Assembly: GCA_023254815.1 (NCBI GenBank)
Contig: JALRKI010000183.1
Location: 1-7,437 of the forward strand
Length of the DNA: 7,437 nucleotides
Direction: 5' to 3'
Origin: Flavobacteriaceae bacterium
GTDB lineage: Bacteria; Bacteroidota; Bacteroidia; Flavobacteriales; Flavobacteriaceae
In this document: piece by piece, positions 1 through 7,270 of the stretch
Numbering within the stretch: position 1 is the first letter of the stretch
How the letters are laid out: every line of letters begins with the position of its first letter
The notes under the pieces: generated by a model
The model's database searches: none
Seen by the model: the letters and a program-made list of their open reading frames with translations, nothing else
What the model was told of the DNA's origin: nothing
Position numbers and translations under genes: made by a program

Positions 1-1998
1 AGGTAGGTTCCCAGTAATGTCAGTGAAATTATAGCCTCCATCAACGGATTTAAACACTTTACCATCAGTACCAGCGGTAGACAGATATACAATAGTGTTG
101 TCTTCATTATTGACTTCAATGGACGAAATGTTTGAATTAAAGTTGGCACTAGAAGTAAAAGATTGCCCATGGTTAGTACTTTTATTCAAAACATTATTAA
201 TGGCCACATAGATGATGTCCGAATCAATCGGGTCTAGTTCTAAATAATCGATGATTGAATTGAAATTTTGTGAAATCGGCTGAAAAGAATTTCCTGTCAA
301 CTTATAGAGTTTTTTGTACCCCGCGTAAAGTTCTCCATCTTTGTTCATTTCCAAGGGAGTGACCCAATTTCCTGATTCTCCAGTAGGTGCCGGAATAGTC
401 ATTGTGTTGCTGTTTCCAGCGTTTTCAGAAATATACAAATTTCCCCCTGACTGAATGAAGCCGTAATAATGATTAGAATTTTGTGGATGAATTGCAGTAT
501 CCATTCCATCGGCTCCATAATAATTTTTCCAAGTGGTATCGCTGAAAGCATATCCTCCATTGTCTTGAAGTCCTCCCACCATTTTGTTGGAATCTGTCTT
601 TGATACTGCGATACGGTAAAATTGTCCAATTTGAAGACCTTTTGTCAAGTCCGTGAAGTTGGTACCGTCATCGGAAGATTTATAAAAGCCACCATCCGAG
701 CCTACAAATACTTGATTTCCAAAAAATTGTATATAATGAATATCGGCGTGGGTATATGTTGCCTGATTTGGAGCGTTCCAAGAATTCAGTTTTGAAAATG
801 ATTCTCCACCATTTGTCGACTTCCAGATGTTCAAACAACCCGAAAATACCATATTCTCATCCGTATCGGAAACGGCAATTGCGAGGTCATACCACGCCTG
901 AGGACTTTCAAAGATATCGGCGGTCTGAGCAGTTTGAAAAAAGGACTGCCCACTGTCATTTGATCTGTAAACCCCTTTAAAACCGCTGCTAGGATTTGCA
1001 ACCAACAAATACACCACCTCGGGGTTAGCTGGAGTAACGTCCATGGCAATTCTTGAAGCGACGGTTGGCAAACCTGCAGTAATTTGAATAAAAGTATCAC
1101 CGGCGTCAGTAGACTTGTAAAATTTACTTGGTGTTGCAGCATACACAACATTTGGATCTCCTGGCTTGACGTCCAAAGCGGTGAAGGAACCAGAATGTTT
1201 ATTGTCCCAAGTCAGTCCACCATCAACAGATTTATAAATTCCTCCTTCCGAGGCTACCCAAAGCATATTGGAGTTATTTGGATTAATGTTCAAATCGGTC
1301 AACTTATTTGGAGAATTACTAGGGTTAAGGCCTGTTTCGTTCCAAGTTACTCCTGCGTCGGTTGATTTCCAAACCCCAATTGAACTGGTGTCCCCAGCAT
1401 CGTCATCTCCCGTTGCGATATATATAGTATCAGAGTTACTATAATCTATAGCTATACCAGAAACCCCAATTTGTCCTAGCTGATCGGAAAGGGGTATCCA
1501 AGTTTGACCTGCGTCGGTTGACTTCCAAATCCCTCCTGCCGGGGCACCAACATAATATGTGTTTGGATTATTTGGATCAACCACAACGACATTAACTCTT
1601 CCCTGGCCAGAAGACCAAGAACCAGTATTGGTATGCCAGAAAGGTCCCATTGGGTACCAATTGCTTGTGGCCTTAGAAGTTCTTGATCTGGAAATTTGAT
1701 ACTTATCTTGCAAAGTCTGCCACAGGAAAGATTTGGTCGGAAGGTAACCGTCTTGATCAACGAAAGAACTCCAATAGTTTTCCCATCGTTTGAACGGTTT
1801 GTATCCACTGCCTTTAACCATAGGATCCCTTGTTTCCCAATAAGAATTGAAGGCATCTATAATTTCTTGAAATCTGATGTTGTTGGTCTTGATGTCTTGC
1901 TCACTAAATTGGGACATCCAAGGCGCATTGGAGATCAATTGGCCAAAACTTAGTGAGGTAAAACAAAGGATAAAGCAAAGCAGGTAAACAATTTTCAT
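1..1998 (-). CDS. Large secreted Asp-box beta-propeller protein (VPS10/sortilin-like), N-terminal 666 residues, cut by left window edge
   Basis: The frame reads from an ATG (complement of 1996-1998) to the window edge with no stop, 666 codons, so it is an intact gene that is incomplete only because the window ends. Residues 1-19 are a signal peptide (hydrophobic core, cleavage likely at FG|Q20), so the product is exported. Residues 41-88 match the neighbouring large paralogue at 40 of 48 positions, including the FNSYWETRD and GYKPFKRWENYW motifs. The propeller carries nine clear Asp-boxes (S-x-D/N-x-G-x-[TSN]-[WF]) starting at residues 160, 212, 257, 296, 346, 394, 441, 607 and 651, plus a degenerate one near 524. 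Such repeats define BNR/sortilin-like propellers, often auto-labelled glycosyl hydrolase or photosystem II stability factor-like; no catalytic residues are evident, so I infer a binding or surface role. A T9SS tail is expected beyond the edge but not seen. It has no Shine-Dalgarno site and seems to be its own transcription unit, lying after the paralogue's terminator. Confidence 0.9.
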   Translation of the reverse strand, partial: MKIVYLLCFILCFTSLSFGQLISNAPWMSQFSEQDIKTNNIRFQEIIDAFNSYWETRDPMVKGSGYKPFKRWENYWSSFVDQDGYLPTKSFLWQTLQDKYQISRSRTSKATSNWYPMGPFWHTNTGSWSSGQGRVNVVVVDPNNPNTYYVGAPAGGIWKSTDAGQTWIPLSDQLGQIGVSGIAIDYSNSDTIYIATGDDDAGDTSSIGVWKSTDAGVTWNETGLNPSNSPNKLTDLNINPNNSNMLWVASEGGIYKSVDGGLTWDNKHSGSFTALDVKPGDPNVVYAATPSKFYKSTDAGDTFIQITAGLPTVASRIAMDVTPANPEVVYLLVANPSSGFKGVYRSNDSGQSFFQTAQTADIFESPQAWYDLAIAVSDTDENMVFSGCLNIWKSTNGGESFSKLNSWNAPNQATYTHADIHYIQFFGNQVFVGSDGGFYKSSDDGTNFTDLTKGLQIGQFYRIAVSKTDSNKMVGGLQDNGGYAFSDTTWKNYYGADGMDTAIHPQNSNHYYGFIQSGGNLYISENAGNSNTMTIPAPTGESGNWVTPLEMNKDGELYAGYKKLYKLTGNSFQPISQNFNSIIDYLELDPIDSDIIYVAINNVLNKSTNHGQSFTSSANFNSNISSIEVNNEDNTIVYLSTAGTDGKVFKSVDGGYNFTDITGNLP

Positions 1999-2041
1999 GG
2001 AGTATAGATTTAGGGTAGGACAATTTAGGTAATTTTTTTGA

Positions 2042-2064
2042 TGTGATATATTTTTTCTATCACA
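2042..2064. repeat. Inverted repeat in the leader of the left propeller gene (7-bp arms)
   Basis: TGTGATA (2042-2048) and TATCACA (2058-2064) are perfect inverted arms around a 9-bp AT-rich spacer. It lies 44 bp upstream of the start codon at 1998. It could be a dimeric regulator site or a weak leader hairpin. The half-sites resemble the CRP motif TGTGA/TCACA, but the spacing between them is 13 bp rather than 6, so it is not a standard CRP site. Function is inferred only. Confidence 0.45.
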
Positions 2065-2073
2065 ATACAAAAG

Positions 2074-2097
2074 ATGAGTTAGTTCAAACAAACTCAT
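2074..2097. repeat. Second inverted repeat in the same intergenic leader (7-bp arms)
   Basis: ATGAGTT (2074-2080) and AACTCAT (2091-2097) are perfect inverted arms around a 10-bp spacer. The centre lies about 32 bp from the centre of the other inverted repeat, close to three helical turns. Its stem is too AT-rich to be a convincing terminator. No clean TAnnTTTG promoter element was found in 1999-2105 on the minus strand, so the promoter of the left propeller gene remains unplaced. The leader also has two CCTAAAT copies 15 bp apart (complement of 2008-2014 and 2023-2029). Confidence 0.4.
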
Positions 2098-2105
2098 TAA
2101 TAGGC

Positions 2106-2132
2106 AAAAAAAAAGCCCTCAAAAGAGGGCTT
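2106..2132 (-). terminator. Rho-independent terminator of the large propeller gene
   Basis: On the minus strand an 8-bp perfect stem, AAGCCCTC/GAGGGCTT (2125-2132 with 2113-2120), encloses a TTTT loop. It is followed directly by a run of seven further T residues (complement of 2106-2112). It lies 24 bp past the stop codon of the 2157-5552 gene and before the next minus-strand gene, so it separates the two paralogues transcriptionally. On the plus strand the hairpin is not followed by a T run, so it is directional. Confidence 0.93.
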
Positions 2133-2156
2133 GAATATAGTATTAAAGATCGTTTT

Positions 2157-5100
2157 TTAATGCTTGATCAACTTTTTGGAAATTTTTAGACCATTATCAA
2201 ATTGAATAGTAATAAAGTATAAACCCTTAGCTATAGCATCCAAATCTAGCACTATTTGACTCGAATTGATAACCTCAAAATCTGGAACAATCATTTTCCC
2301 AGTTAGGTCATAGATGGAGTAAGTGAAATCTGAAGGCTGAGACAACTGAATAGTAACATTTCCAGAGGTTGGATTGGGATAAATAGCGAAGTTATTGGAA
2401 CTAAACGCCTGATTGGACAATGCAGAAGTAATGACCAAGTCATCGATTACCGCCCCCTCTTCATTGACTGATTCATCGGAATGAAAGACAAATCTCACCA
2501 TAAAATTCTCTGATCCCGAGAATGGAGCAAGATTGTAACTGTATTCCGTCACAGTCAATTCAGTTCCAGTCCACTGAGCTCCAACACAATTATAGCAGTC
2601 GGCAGCAATTCCATCGCCCGACAACCTAGAACTGTTGTACCAATTCGGATCATTGGAAGATCCTAAAATTTGCCATGTGGCTCCCATATCGTCTGAATAT
2701 TGTACATAAATGATGTCCCAATCGAATTCTAATTCGAATGCCATGCTAAACCGAAGTACGGGGTCGGAAATCCCCGTGAGATCATAACAAGGGCTTGTAA
2801 GATGGGCAACGGTCATGTCGGGATAATTCCCGTCAAGATTAGTGCCATAGGCCTGAGTCCCAGAAGAGACATCATTTAGAAATAATCCTGTTGGGACGCC
2901 ACGTTCAAATAGCACATTTGAATCCGTTAAGTTCAAAGTTAAAATGGATTGTTCTGGTGTTTCAAAAGTATTGACCACATTCAAAGGGCTATTGGAGTTC
3001 AAAGAAAAATTAACAGTTTTTGAATTGTTCGATACAAAGGCATCTCCTGAAATAACGGCCTCAACATTTAGAACGTGGTGACCTGTCGATAGGGTCACTT
3101 GAGGCAAATCTACGCTTACTGCCGCCCCTGGCCCTATATCGGTAGTAATATTTGAAGTTACAGTAGTCTCTGAATCATAGAAATAGATCAAATCGAATTC
3201 TGATATTGGTTCCGTGCCGTTATTCACCACAGTAACTTGAGGGGTGACCGTTGTGTCACAATTCACCTGGTTCCCAACGGGGCTTAAAATGGCCGAAAGC
3301 TTGATGTCATTGGCCGGAGATTCAACGGCAGGCAAGGCACTTCTCCAAATACCGCGACCATAAGTTGCGGCAGTAATATTGCCATCCACAATATTTATTT
3401 CTAAATCAGTCACAGCAACGTTGGGAAGATTGACATCAAAAGTTTCCCAAACACCCGATTGATCATCAAAACTGAATACACCCAAGCTTGTCCCAACAAA
3501 AATAGACTCTGCTGGGTCTTCTGGTCGGTGCTTGATCACGTTTTTTGATACATTGGGAAGAGATCCTGTGATGTCTTCAAAGCTTACTCCACCATCACTC
3601 GACCGCATGACTTTTCCCGATGTTCCTCCAGTGGTTACATATACAATATTGTTATTGTTGTTATTTACCTCAATAGAGGTGATGCCCGTATTGAAGGTAT
3701 AAATTGAAGAGAAAGAAACGCCGTGATTGGTGCTTTTGCTTAAAATATTGTTCAAGGCTATATAAATTACGTTTGTATCTGAAGGATCCAACTCCAATCG
3801 ACTAATATTACTTCCCAATTCGCCTGAAATTGGCTGAAATGTAAGCCCTTCCAATTTGTACAGCCTGGAGTATCCCGCAAATAATTCTCCTTCGGTGTTA
3901 ATGGATAGTGGCGTTACCCAATTTCCAGAAGCTGGACCGGCAGCATACTGTTGTAATGACGCTCCAGCATTATTTGAAATATATAAACCACCACCATTTT
4001 GAATAAATCCGTAGTAAATGTTTGGATCATTAGGGTTTACCGCTGTATCCATACCGTCGGCACCGTAGTAGTTTTTCCATGTGTTGTCGCTATATCCATA
4101 GCCACCATTATCCTGTAAACCACCAACCATCAAATTTGAATTTGACTCAGAAACAGCAATTCGGTAAAATTGACTGACCTGCAACCCTTCGGTCAAATCG
4201 GTAAAATTCTCACCGTCGTTTGTAGAGCGATAGACTCCACCATCAGACCCCACAAAAAAGTTGTTGCCAAAATATTGCATATAGTGAATATCGGCGTGGG
4301 TATATGAGGCTTGCGAGGGATTGCTCCACGAATTCAATACCGAAAACGAATCACCACCGTTGGTAGACTTCCACACATTTAGACATCCAGTAAAAATCGT
4401 GTTTTCATCGGTAGAGGACACCGCAATTGCCAAATCATACCAAGCTTGAGTGGACTCCAAAATGTTTGTCGACAATGGGGCTGCAGTTTGGGTAAAGCTT
4501 TGTCCTCCGTTAGTAGATTTATAAATACCACTAAAATTGTAACTAAGATTTGCCGCCAAAATATAAACCACATCTGGATTGGCTGGTGTGACATCCATTG
4601 CCAAACGCCCTGCAATTAATGGTAATCCAGAAGACACCTGAGTAAAAGATTCTCCTCCATTTGTCGATCTATAAAATCTATTTGAAGTCAAGGCATAAAC
4701 CACGCTAGGGTCTCCAGGCTTGATGTCTAACGCTTTAAAATTTCCGCTCAATTTTAATGTCCAAGTGGCTCCAGCGTCAGTGGATTTGAATATTCCTCCT
4801 GAGGTAGCAACCCACAAAACATTTGAGTCGTTAGGATTGATGAACAAATCTGTAGTAACAGTGGGAGAATTGCTCACGTTCAAGCCTGTCTGTTGCCAGG
4901 TGGAGCCACCGTCTGTTGACTTCATTATTCCGATAGAGTAAGAATCGCCAGCATCATCATCGCCTGTGGCGATATAAATAGTGTTTGAATCGTTGTAATC
5001 TACAGCGATTCCGGACACTCCTATCTGTCCCAATTCATCCGACAAAGGAGTCCATGTCGATCCAGAATCAATGGATTTCCAGATGCCTCCAGCTGGGGCG

Positions 5101-5552
5101 CCTGCATAGTAGGTCGACACAGAGTTTGGATCTTGAACCACCACATTGATACGACCTTGTCCCGAGGACCAAGATCCAGTATTGACGTGCGAAAAAGGTC
5201 CAATTGGCTGCCAATCACTTACCATTCGATTTGTTCTGTTTTGGGACATTTGTTTTTTGGCTTTGGCAATATCATCCAATTCCAAAGCAGTGGGTAAATA
5301 GCCATCTTGGTCGACAAAGTTTTGCCAATAGTTTTCCCAGCGTTTGAAAGGCTTGTACCCGCTACCTTTTTGATTGGCATCTCTGGTCTCCCAATAGGAA
5401 TTAAAAGCGTCTACAATGTCTTGAAAGCGCACGGAGTTAGATTTCAAATCCTGCTGATCAAAGTTCGACATCCATGGTGAGTCAAGGTTAAATTGAGCAA
5501 AGCTTGAGAATGTAAATAACAGGGCTCCTGAAAAGAGAATAAATTTTTGCAT
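2157..5552 (-). CDS. Large secreted Asp-box beta-propeller protein with T9SS type A sorting domain (VPS10/sortilin-like), complete
   Basis: 1131 residues. Residues 1-19 are a signal peptide (SSFA|Q20), sending the protein across the inner membrane. Residues 40-115 are a conserved region with FNSYWETRD and GYKPFKRWENYW. The propeller spans about 116-738 with nine clear Asp-boxes starting at 160, 212, 257, 296, 346, 396, 443, 607 and 651, and a degenerate one near 526. Residues about 744-850 look like a CARDB/Ig-like domain. Residues about 858-1044 look like a MAM/jelly-roll domain, with a tenth Asp-box-like motif (SDDMGATW, 953-960) and a CxxC at 986-989. Residues about 1055-1131 are a T9SS type A sorting tail (YPNPTSGNVTI, GLYFI, KKLIKH end), so it should cross the outer membrane and be released or surface-anchored. 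A six-Asn run (630-635) sits in a propeller loop. It follows the lipoprotein gene by 34 bp with no visible promoter between, so co-transcription is likely. No enzymatic residues are recognisable; a binding or adhesion role is inference. Confidence 0.95.
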   Translation of the reverse strand: MQKFILFSGALLFTFSSFAQFNLDSPWMSNFDQQDLKSNSVRFQDIVDAFNSYWETRDANQKGSGYKPFKRWENYWQNFVDQDGYLPTALELDDIAKAKKQMSQNRTNRMVSDWQPIGPFSHVNTGSWSSGQGRINVVVQDPNSVSTYYAGAPAGGIWKSIDSGSTWTPLSDELGQIGVSGIAVDYNDSNTIYIATGDDDAGDSYSIGIMKSTDGGSTWQQTGLNVSNSPTVTTDLFINPNDSNVLWVATSGGIFKSTDAGATWTLKLSGNFKALDIKPGDPSVVYALTSNRFYRSTNGGESFTQVSSGLPLIAGRLAMDVTPANPDVVYILAANLSYNFSGIYKSTNGGQSFTQTAAPLSTNILESTQAWYDLAIAVSSTDENTIFTGCLNVWKSTNGGDSFSVLNSWSNPSQASYTHADIHYMQYFGNNFFVGSDGGVYRSTNDGENFTDLTEGLQVSQFYRIAVSESNSNLMVGGLQDNGGYGYSDNTWKNYYGADGMDTAVNPNDPNIYYGFIQNGGGLYISNNAGASLQQYAAGPASGNWVTPLSINTEGELFAGYSRLYKLEGLTFQPISGELGSNISRLELDPSDTNVIYIALNNILSKSTNHGVSFSSIYTFNTGITSIEVNNNNNNIVYVTTGGTSGKVMRSSDGGVSFEDITGSLPNVSKNVIKHRPEDPAESIFVGTSLGVFSFDDQSGVWETFDVNLPNVAVTDLEINIVDGNITAATYGRGIWRSALPAVESPANDIKLSAILSPVGNQVNCDTTVTPQVTVVNNGTEPISEFDLIYFYDSETTVTSNITTDIGPGAAVSVDLPQVTLSTGHHVLNVEAVISGDAFVSNNSKTVNFSLNSNSPLNVVNTFETPEQSILTLNLTDSNVLFERGVPTGLFLNDVSSGTQAYGTNLDGNYPDMTVAHLTSPCYDLTGISDPVLRFSMAFELEFDWDIIYVQYSDDMGATWQILGSSNDPNWYNSSRLSGDGIAADCYNCVGAQWTGTELTVTEYSYNLAPFSGSENFMVRFVFHSDESVNEEGAVIDDLVITSALSNQAFSSNNFAIYPNPTSGNVTIQLSQPSDFTYSIYDLTGKMIVPDFEVINSSQIVLDLDAIAKGLYFITIQFDNGLKISKKLIKH

Positions 5553-5586
5553 GTGAGATTTTAACTGATTATTAAAAAATTAAAAA

Positions 5587-6102
5587 TTAGTTGATAGGTT
5601 TATTAAAATCTGGGAGTGCATTTTTTTCAACCGTTTGGTTGATGAATTGAAGTAGGTTGTTGTGAGAAATGAGGAGTGCTTCTTTTGCCGCCGAAGTCTG
5701 ACGGTCATTAGGCCCAAAAAGAGATAGGGCTTCTTTGAAAGAAAAGGCGCTGGTCTTAACGACTTTGAGTCGTCCGGAAAGTCCATCTGAAGCTAGGGAC
5801 ATAGGAACAGCGTTTTCTAAATTTGTGAAAAATTCTACCATTGAGGAGTTTGCATTGCTAAAAAACGATTCGTCTCCTTCTTTGAGCAAACGAATATTCT
5901 GTTGCCAAGTACTGAAAGACATCCAACTACCCGCCTGTGCTTGAGCATCTAATGACAGTTGAACTGGCGCTTTGGGATGATTCGAGCTCGGTTTTTCAAT
6001 AGAAGAAGGTTCTGACACCTGCACGTTCTCAGCGCTAGAGTCGTTTCGGCAACTCGAAAAGAGCAGCATCAAAAAAACAAATAAGCTAAATTTTGTTTTC
6101 AT
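5587..6102 (-). CDS. Small lipoprotein of unknown function
   Basis: 171 residues, not recognised as a named family. Residues 1-17 form a lipoprotein signal (K2/K4, hydrophobic 5-15, then LFSSC) with the lipidated cysteine at C18. Position -3 is Phe rather than the usual Leu, with Leu at -4, a looseness tolerated in Bacteroidota. After C18 comes RNDSSAE, an acidic/polar start, then a Ser/Pro/Asn-rich linker to about residue 50. Residues about 52-165 look mainly helical and amphipathic, without further cysteines or obvious catalytic motifs, which suggests a small periplasmic or surface-facing helical domain. The start fits a signal peptide beginning at once at Met1. It is the first gene of the minus-strand unit, 34 bp ahead of the large T9SS propeller gene, so it may assist that protein's export or anchoring; this rests on adjacency only. 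A TAnnTTTG element ends eight bases before the start codon, implying a very short or absent leader. Confidence 0.82.
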   Translation of the reverse strand: MKTKFSLFVFLMLLFSSCRNDSSAENVQVSEPSSIEKPSSNHPKAPVQLSLDAQAQAGSWMSFSTWQQNIRLLKEGDESFFSNANSSMVEFFTNLENAVPMSLASDGLSGRLKVVKTSAFSFKEALSLFGPNDRQTSAAKEALLISHNNLLQFINQTVEKNALPDFNKPIN

Positions 6103-6109
6103 GTGAAGA

Positions 6110-6139
6110 CAAAGATAGGATATTGTCTAAACAGTAAAA
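6110..6139 (-). promoter_or_regulatory. Bacteroidota-type promoter for the lipoprotein/propeller unit
   Basis: Read on the minus strand, TATCTTTG (complement of 6110-6117) matches the Bacteroidota -7 consensus TAnnTTTG fully. A TTTT (complement of 6136-6139) lies 18 bp upstream, matching three of four bases of the -33 element TTTG. Standard geometry puts the transcription start at about 6103-6104, one or two bases before the ATG at 6102, so the mRNA would be nearly leaderless. The motif is short and could be chance, but its position in a divergent spacer supports it. Confidence 0.5.
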
Positions 6140-6170
6140 TAACAATTCTAATGGCATCGAAATATAATTG

Positions 6171-6178
6171 TATTTTTG
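6171..6178 (+). promoter_or_regulatory. Bacteroidota-type -7 element for tdh
   Basis: TATTTTTG matches TAnnTTTG fully and lies 21 bp before the ATG at 6200, giving an expected transcription start near 6185 and a leader of about 15 bases. No convincing -33 TTTG was found at the expected distance. The element contains the TTG at 6176-6178, the only in-frame alternative start upstream, which argues against that codon being used. Confidence 0.5.
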
Positions 6179-6199
6179 ACCTCGTATTCACCAAATAGT

Positions 6200-7159
6200 A
6201 TGAAAAGAAGAATCCTTATCATTGGGGCTTCAGGACAAATTGGCACTGAGCTGACCCAACAACTTAGGCTGATTCACGGAAACGATTGTGTTATTGCCGC
6301 TGATTTGCATCAACCCCAAAAAATCGACCAAGGAGAATTATTTGAAATACTTGACGCAAACGATGTGGATGCCATCAAGCGCTGCGTAGTTAAACATCAG
6401 GTGGGAACCATTTATCTGCTAGCAGCCATGCTGAGTGCTACTGCCGAGAAAGCCCCTCGCAAAGCATGGGATCTCAACATGAACAGTCTTTTGAGCGTAC
6501 TAGACCTTGCCAAAGACGGGCTAATAGATCAAATTTTTTGGCCTTCAAGTATTGCAGTCTTTGGGCCTACTAGTCCAAAAAAAGACACGCCTCAAACCTG
6601 CGTCATGGAGCCGACCACAGTTTACGGTATTTCTAAATTAGCCGGTGAATTTTGGTGTTCTTACTATCACAGCAAATACGGTGTTGATGTGCGAAGCATT
6701 CGTTATCCGGGTCTCATCAGTTGGAAAGCACAACCAGGAGGAGGTACCACAGACTATGCCGTGGCCATTTTTCACGAGGCTCTTAAAACCGGGACTTACA
6801 ATTGCTTTCTCTCCGCCGACACCGCCTTGCCAATGATGCACATGACTGATGCCATTAGAGCTACTCTGGAATTGATGTCTTCGGATTTATCGGCAGTCAA
6901 TCAATTTAAAGCCTACAACATCGCTGGAATGAGTTTCACTCCAGAGCAATTGGCTCTAAAAATTAGAACTAAATTGCCAGATTTCAAGATGAGTTACGAG
7001 CCCGATTTCAGACAGGCTATAGCAGACTCATGGCCCAGTTCAATCGATGATTCTGAGGCTGGTAAAGACTGGCAATGGAGCGCTCAAATTGACCTTGATC
7101 AATTGACACAAGACATGTTGGAAAATTTAAAGGAATCATTTGCCCACAATTCAAATTAA
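6200..7159 (+). CDS. tdh: L-threonine 3-dehydrogenase, short-chain (SDR/epimerase-like) type
   Basis: 319 residues, the usual length for the NAD-dependent SDR-type threonine dehydrogenase known from Cytophaga/Flavobacterium and animals. It oxidises L-threonine with NAD+ to L-2-amino-3-oxobutanoate, which is cleaved by Kbl to glycine and acetyl-CoA or decarboxylates to aminoacetone; it is cytoplasmic. Seen in the sequence: Rossmann motif GASGQIG (9-15), Asp35 at the end of beta-2 as expected for NAD preference, SS at 116-117, and catalytic Y142-x3-K146 in VYGISKLAGE. Also present are the subfamily signatures RYPGLIS (168-174), PGGGTTDYAV (179-188), LPMM (210-213) and QAIADSWP (272-279) followed by DD, which separate it from general sugar epimerases. 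The ATG at 6200 is chosen because the nearest upstream in-frame start, a TTG at 6176, falls inside the promoter element and adds eight residues ahead of the Rossmann strand. There is no Shine-Dalgarno site. A racemase-like gene starts 15 bp downstream, probably the same operon; kbl is not in view. Confidence 0.96.
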   Translation: MKRRILIIGASGQIGTELTQQLRLIHGNDCVIAADLHQPQKIDQGELFEILDANDVDAIKRCVVKHQVGTIYLLAAMLSATAEKAPRKAWDLNMNSLLSVLDLAKDGLIDQIFWPSSIAVFGPTSPKKDTPQTCVMEPTTVYGISKLAGEFWCSYYHSKYGVDVRSIRYPGLISWKAQPGGGTTDYAVAIFHEALKTGTYNCFLSADTALPMMHMTDAIRATLELMSSDLSAVNQFKAYNIAGMSFTPEQLALKIRTKLPDFKMSYEPDFRQAIADSWPSSIDDSEAGKDWQWSAQIDLDQLTQDMLENLKESFAHNSN

Positions 7160-7174
7160 TTAGGCATTTTAAGC

Positions 7175-7270
7175 ATGAAGGTATTAGGTTTGATTGGAGG
7201 CACAAGTTGGGTTTCTACCGTTGAATATTATTCTAAAATTAATGAAACCATCAATCAACGCCTTGGTGGC
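7175..7270 (+). CDS. Aspartate/glutamate racemase family protein, N-terminal fragment cut at a probable chimeric junction
   Basis: About 32 codons can be attributed to this gene. The start MKVLGLIGGTSW, then TVEYYSKINE and NQRLGG, is the typical N-terminus of the Asp/Glu (amino-acid) racemase family (RacX/YgeA-like), cofactor-independent enzymes of about 230 residues that interconvert L- and D-amino acids with a cysteine pair. The catalytic cysteines lie beyond the visible part, so activity and substrate cannot be judged. The gene begins 15 bp after tdh with no terminator between, suggesting one operon for amino-acid metabolism. Ten of its 32 third codon positions are G or C, in keeping with the preceding genes. 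The frame stays open to the window end, but after codon 32 it turns into a Gly/Arg/His/Pro-rich string unlike any racemase, so the real gene is interrupted at about 7270. Confidence 0.8.

Noticed and set aside
831..1856. Open frames of 93-126 residues on both strands within the left propeller gene
   Set aside because: They overlap a continuous, clearly homologous 666-codon frame and have no independent support; they are off-frame shadows.
1..1998. The left propeller gene as a degraded pseudogene copy
   Set aside because: I translated the whole visible frame by hand and found no stop or frameshift; it keeps the signal peptide and all nine clear Asp-boxes.
2042..2064. CRP/FNR-family operator
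   Set aside because: The half-sites look right, but 13 bp lie between TGTGA and TCACA instead of 6, so I report only an inverted repeat.
2157..5552. A sialidase or glycosyl hydrolase call on the basis of Asp-boxes
   Set aside because: Asp-boxes are structural. The catalytic Arg triad and FRIP-type motif of sialidases are not visible, and the architecture matches non-enzymatic VPS10/sortilin-like T9SS proteins better.
5553..5586. A separate promoter for the large propeller gene in the 34-bp gap
   Set aside because: The gap is AT-rich, but no TAnnTTTG element was found on the minus strand, so read-through from the lipoprotein gene is the simpler reading.
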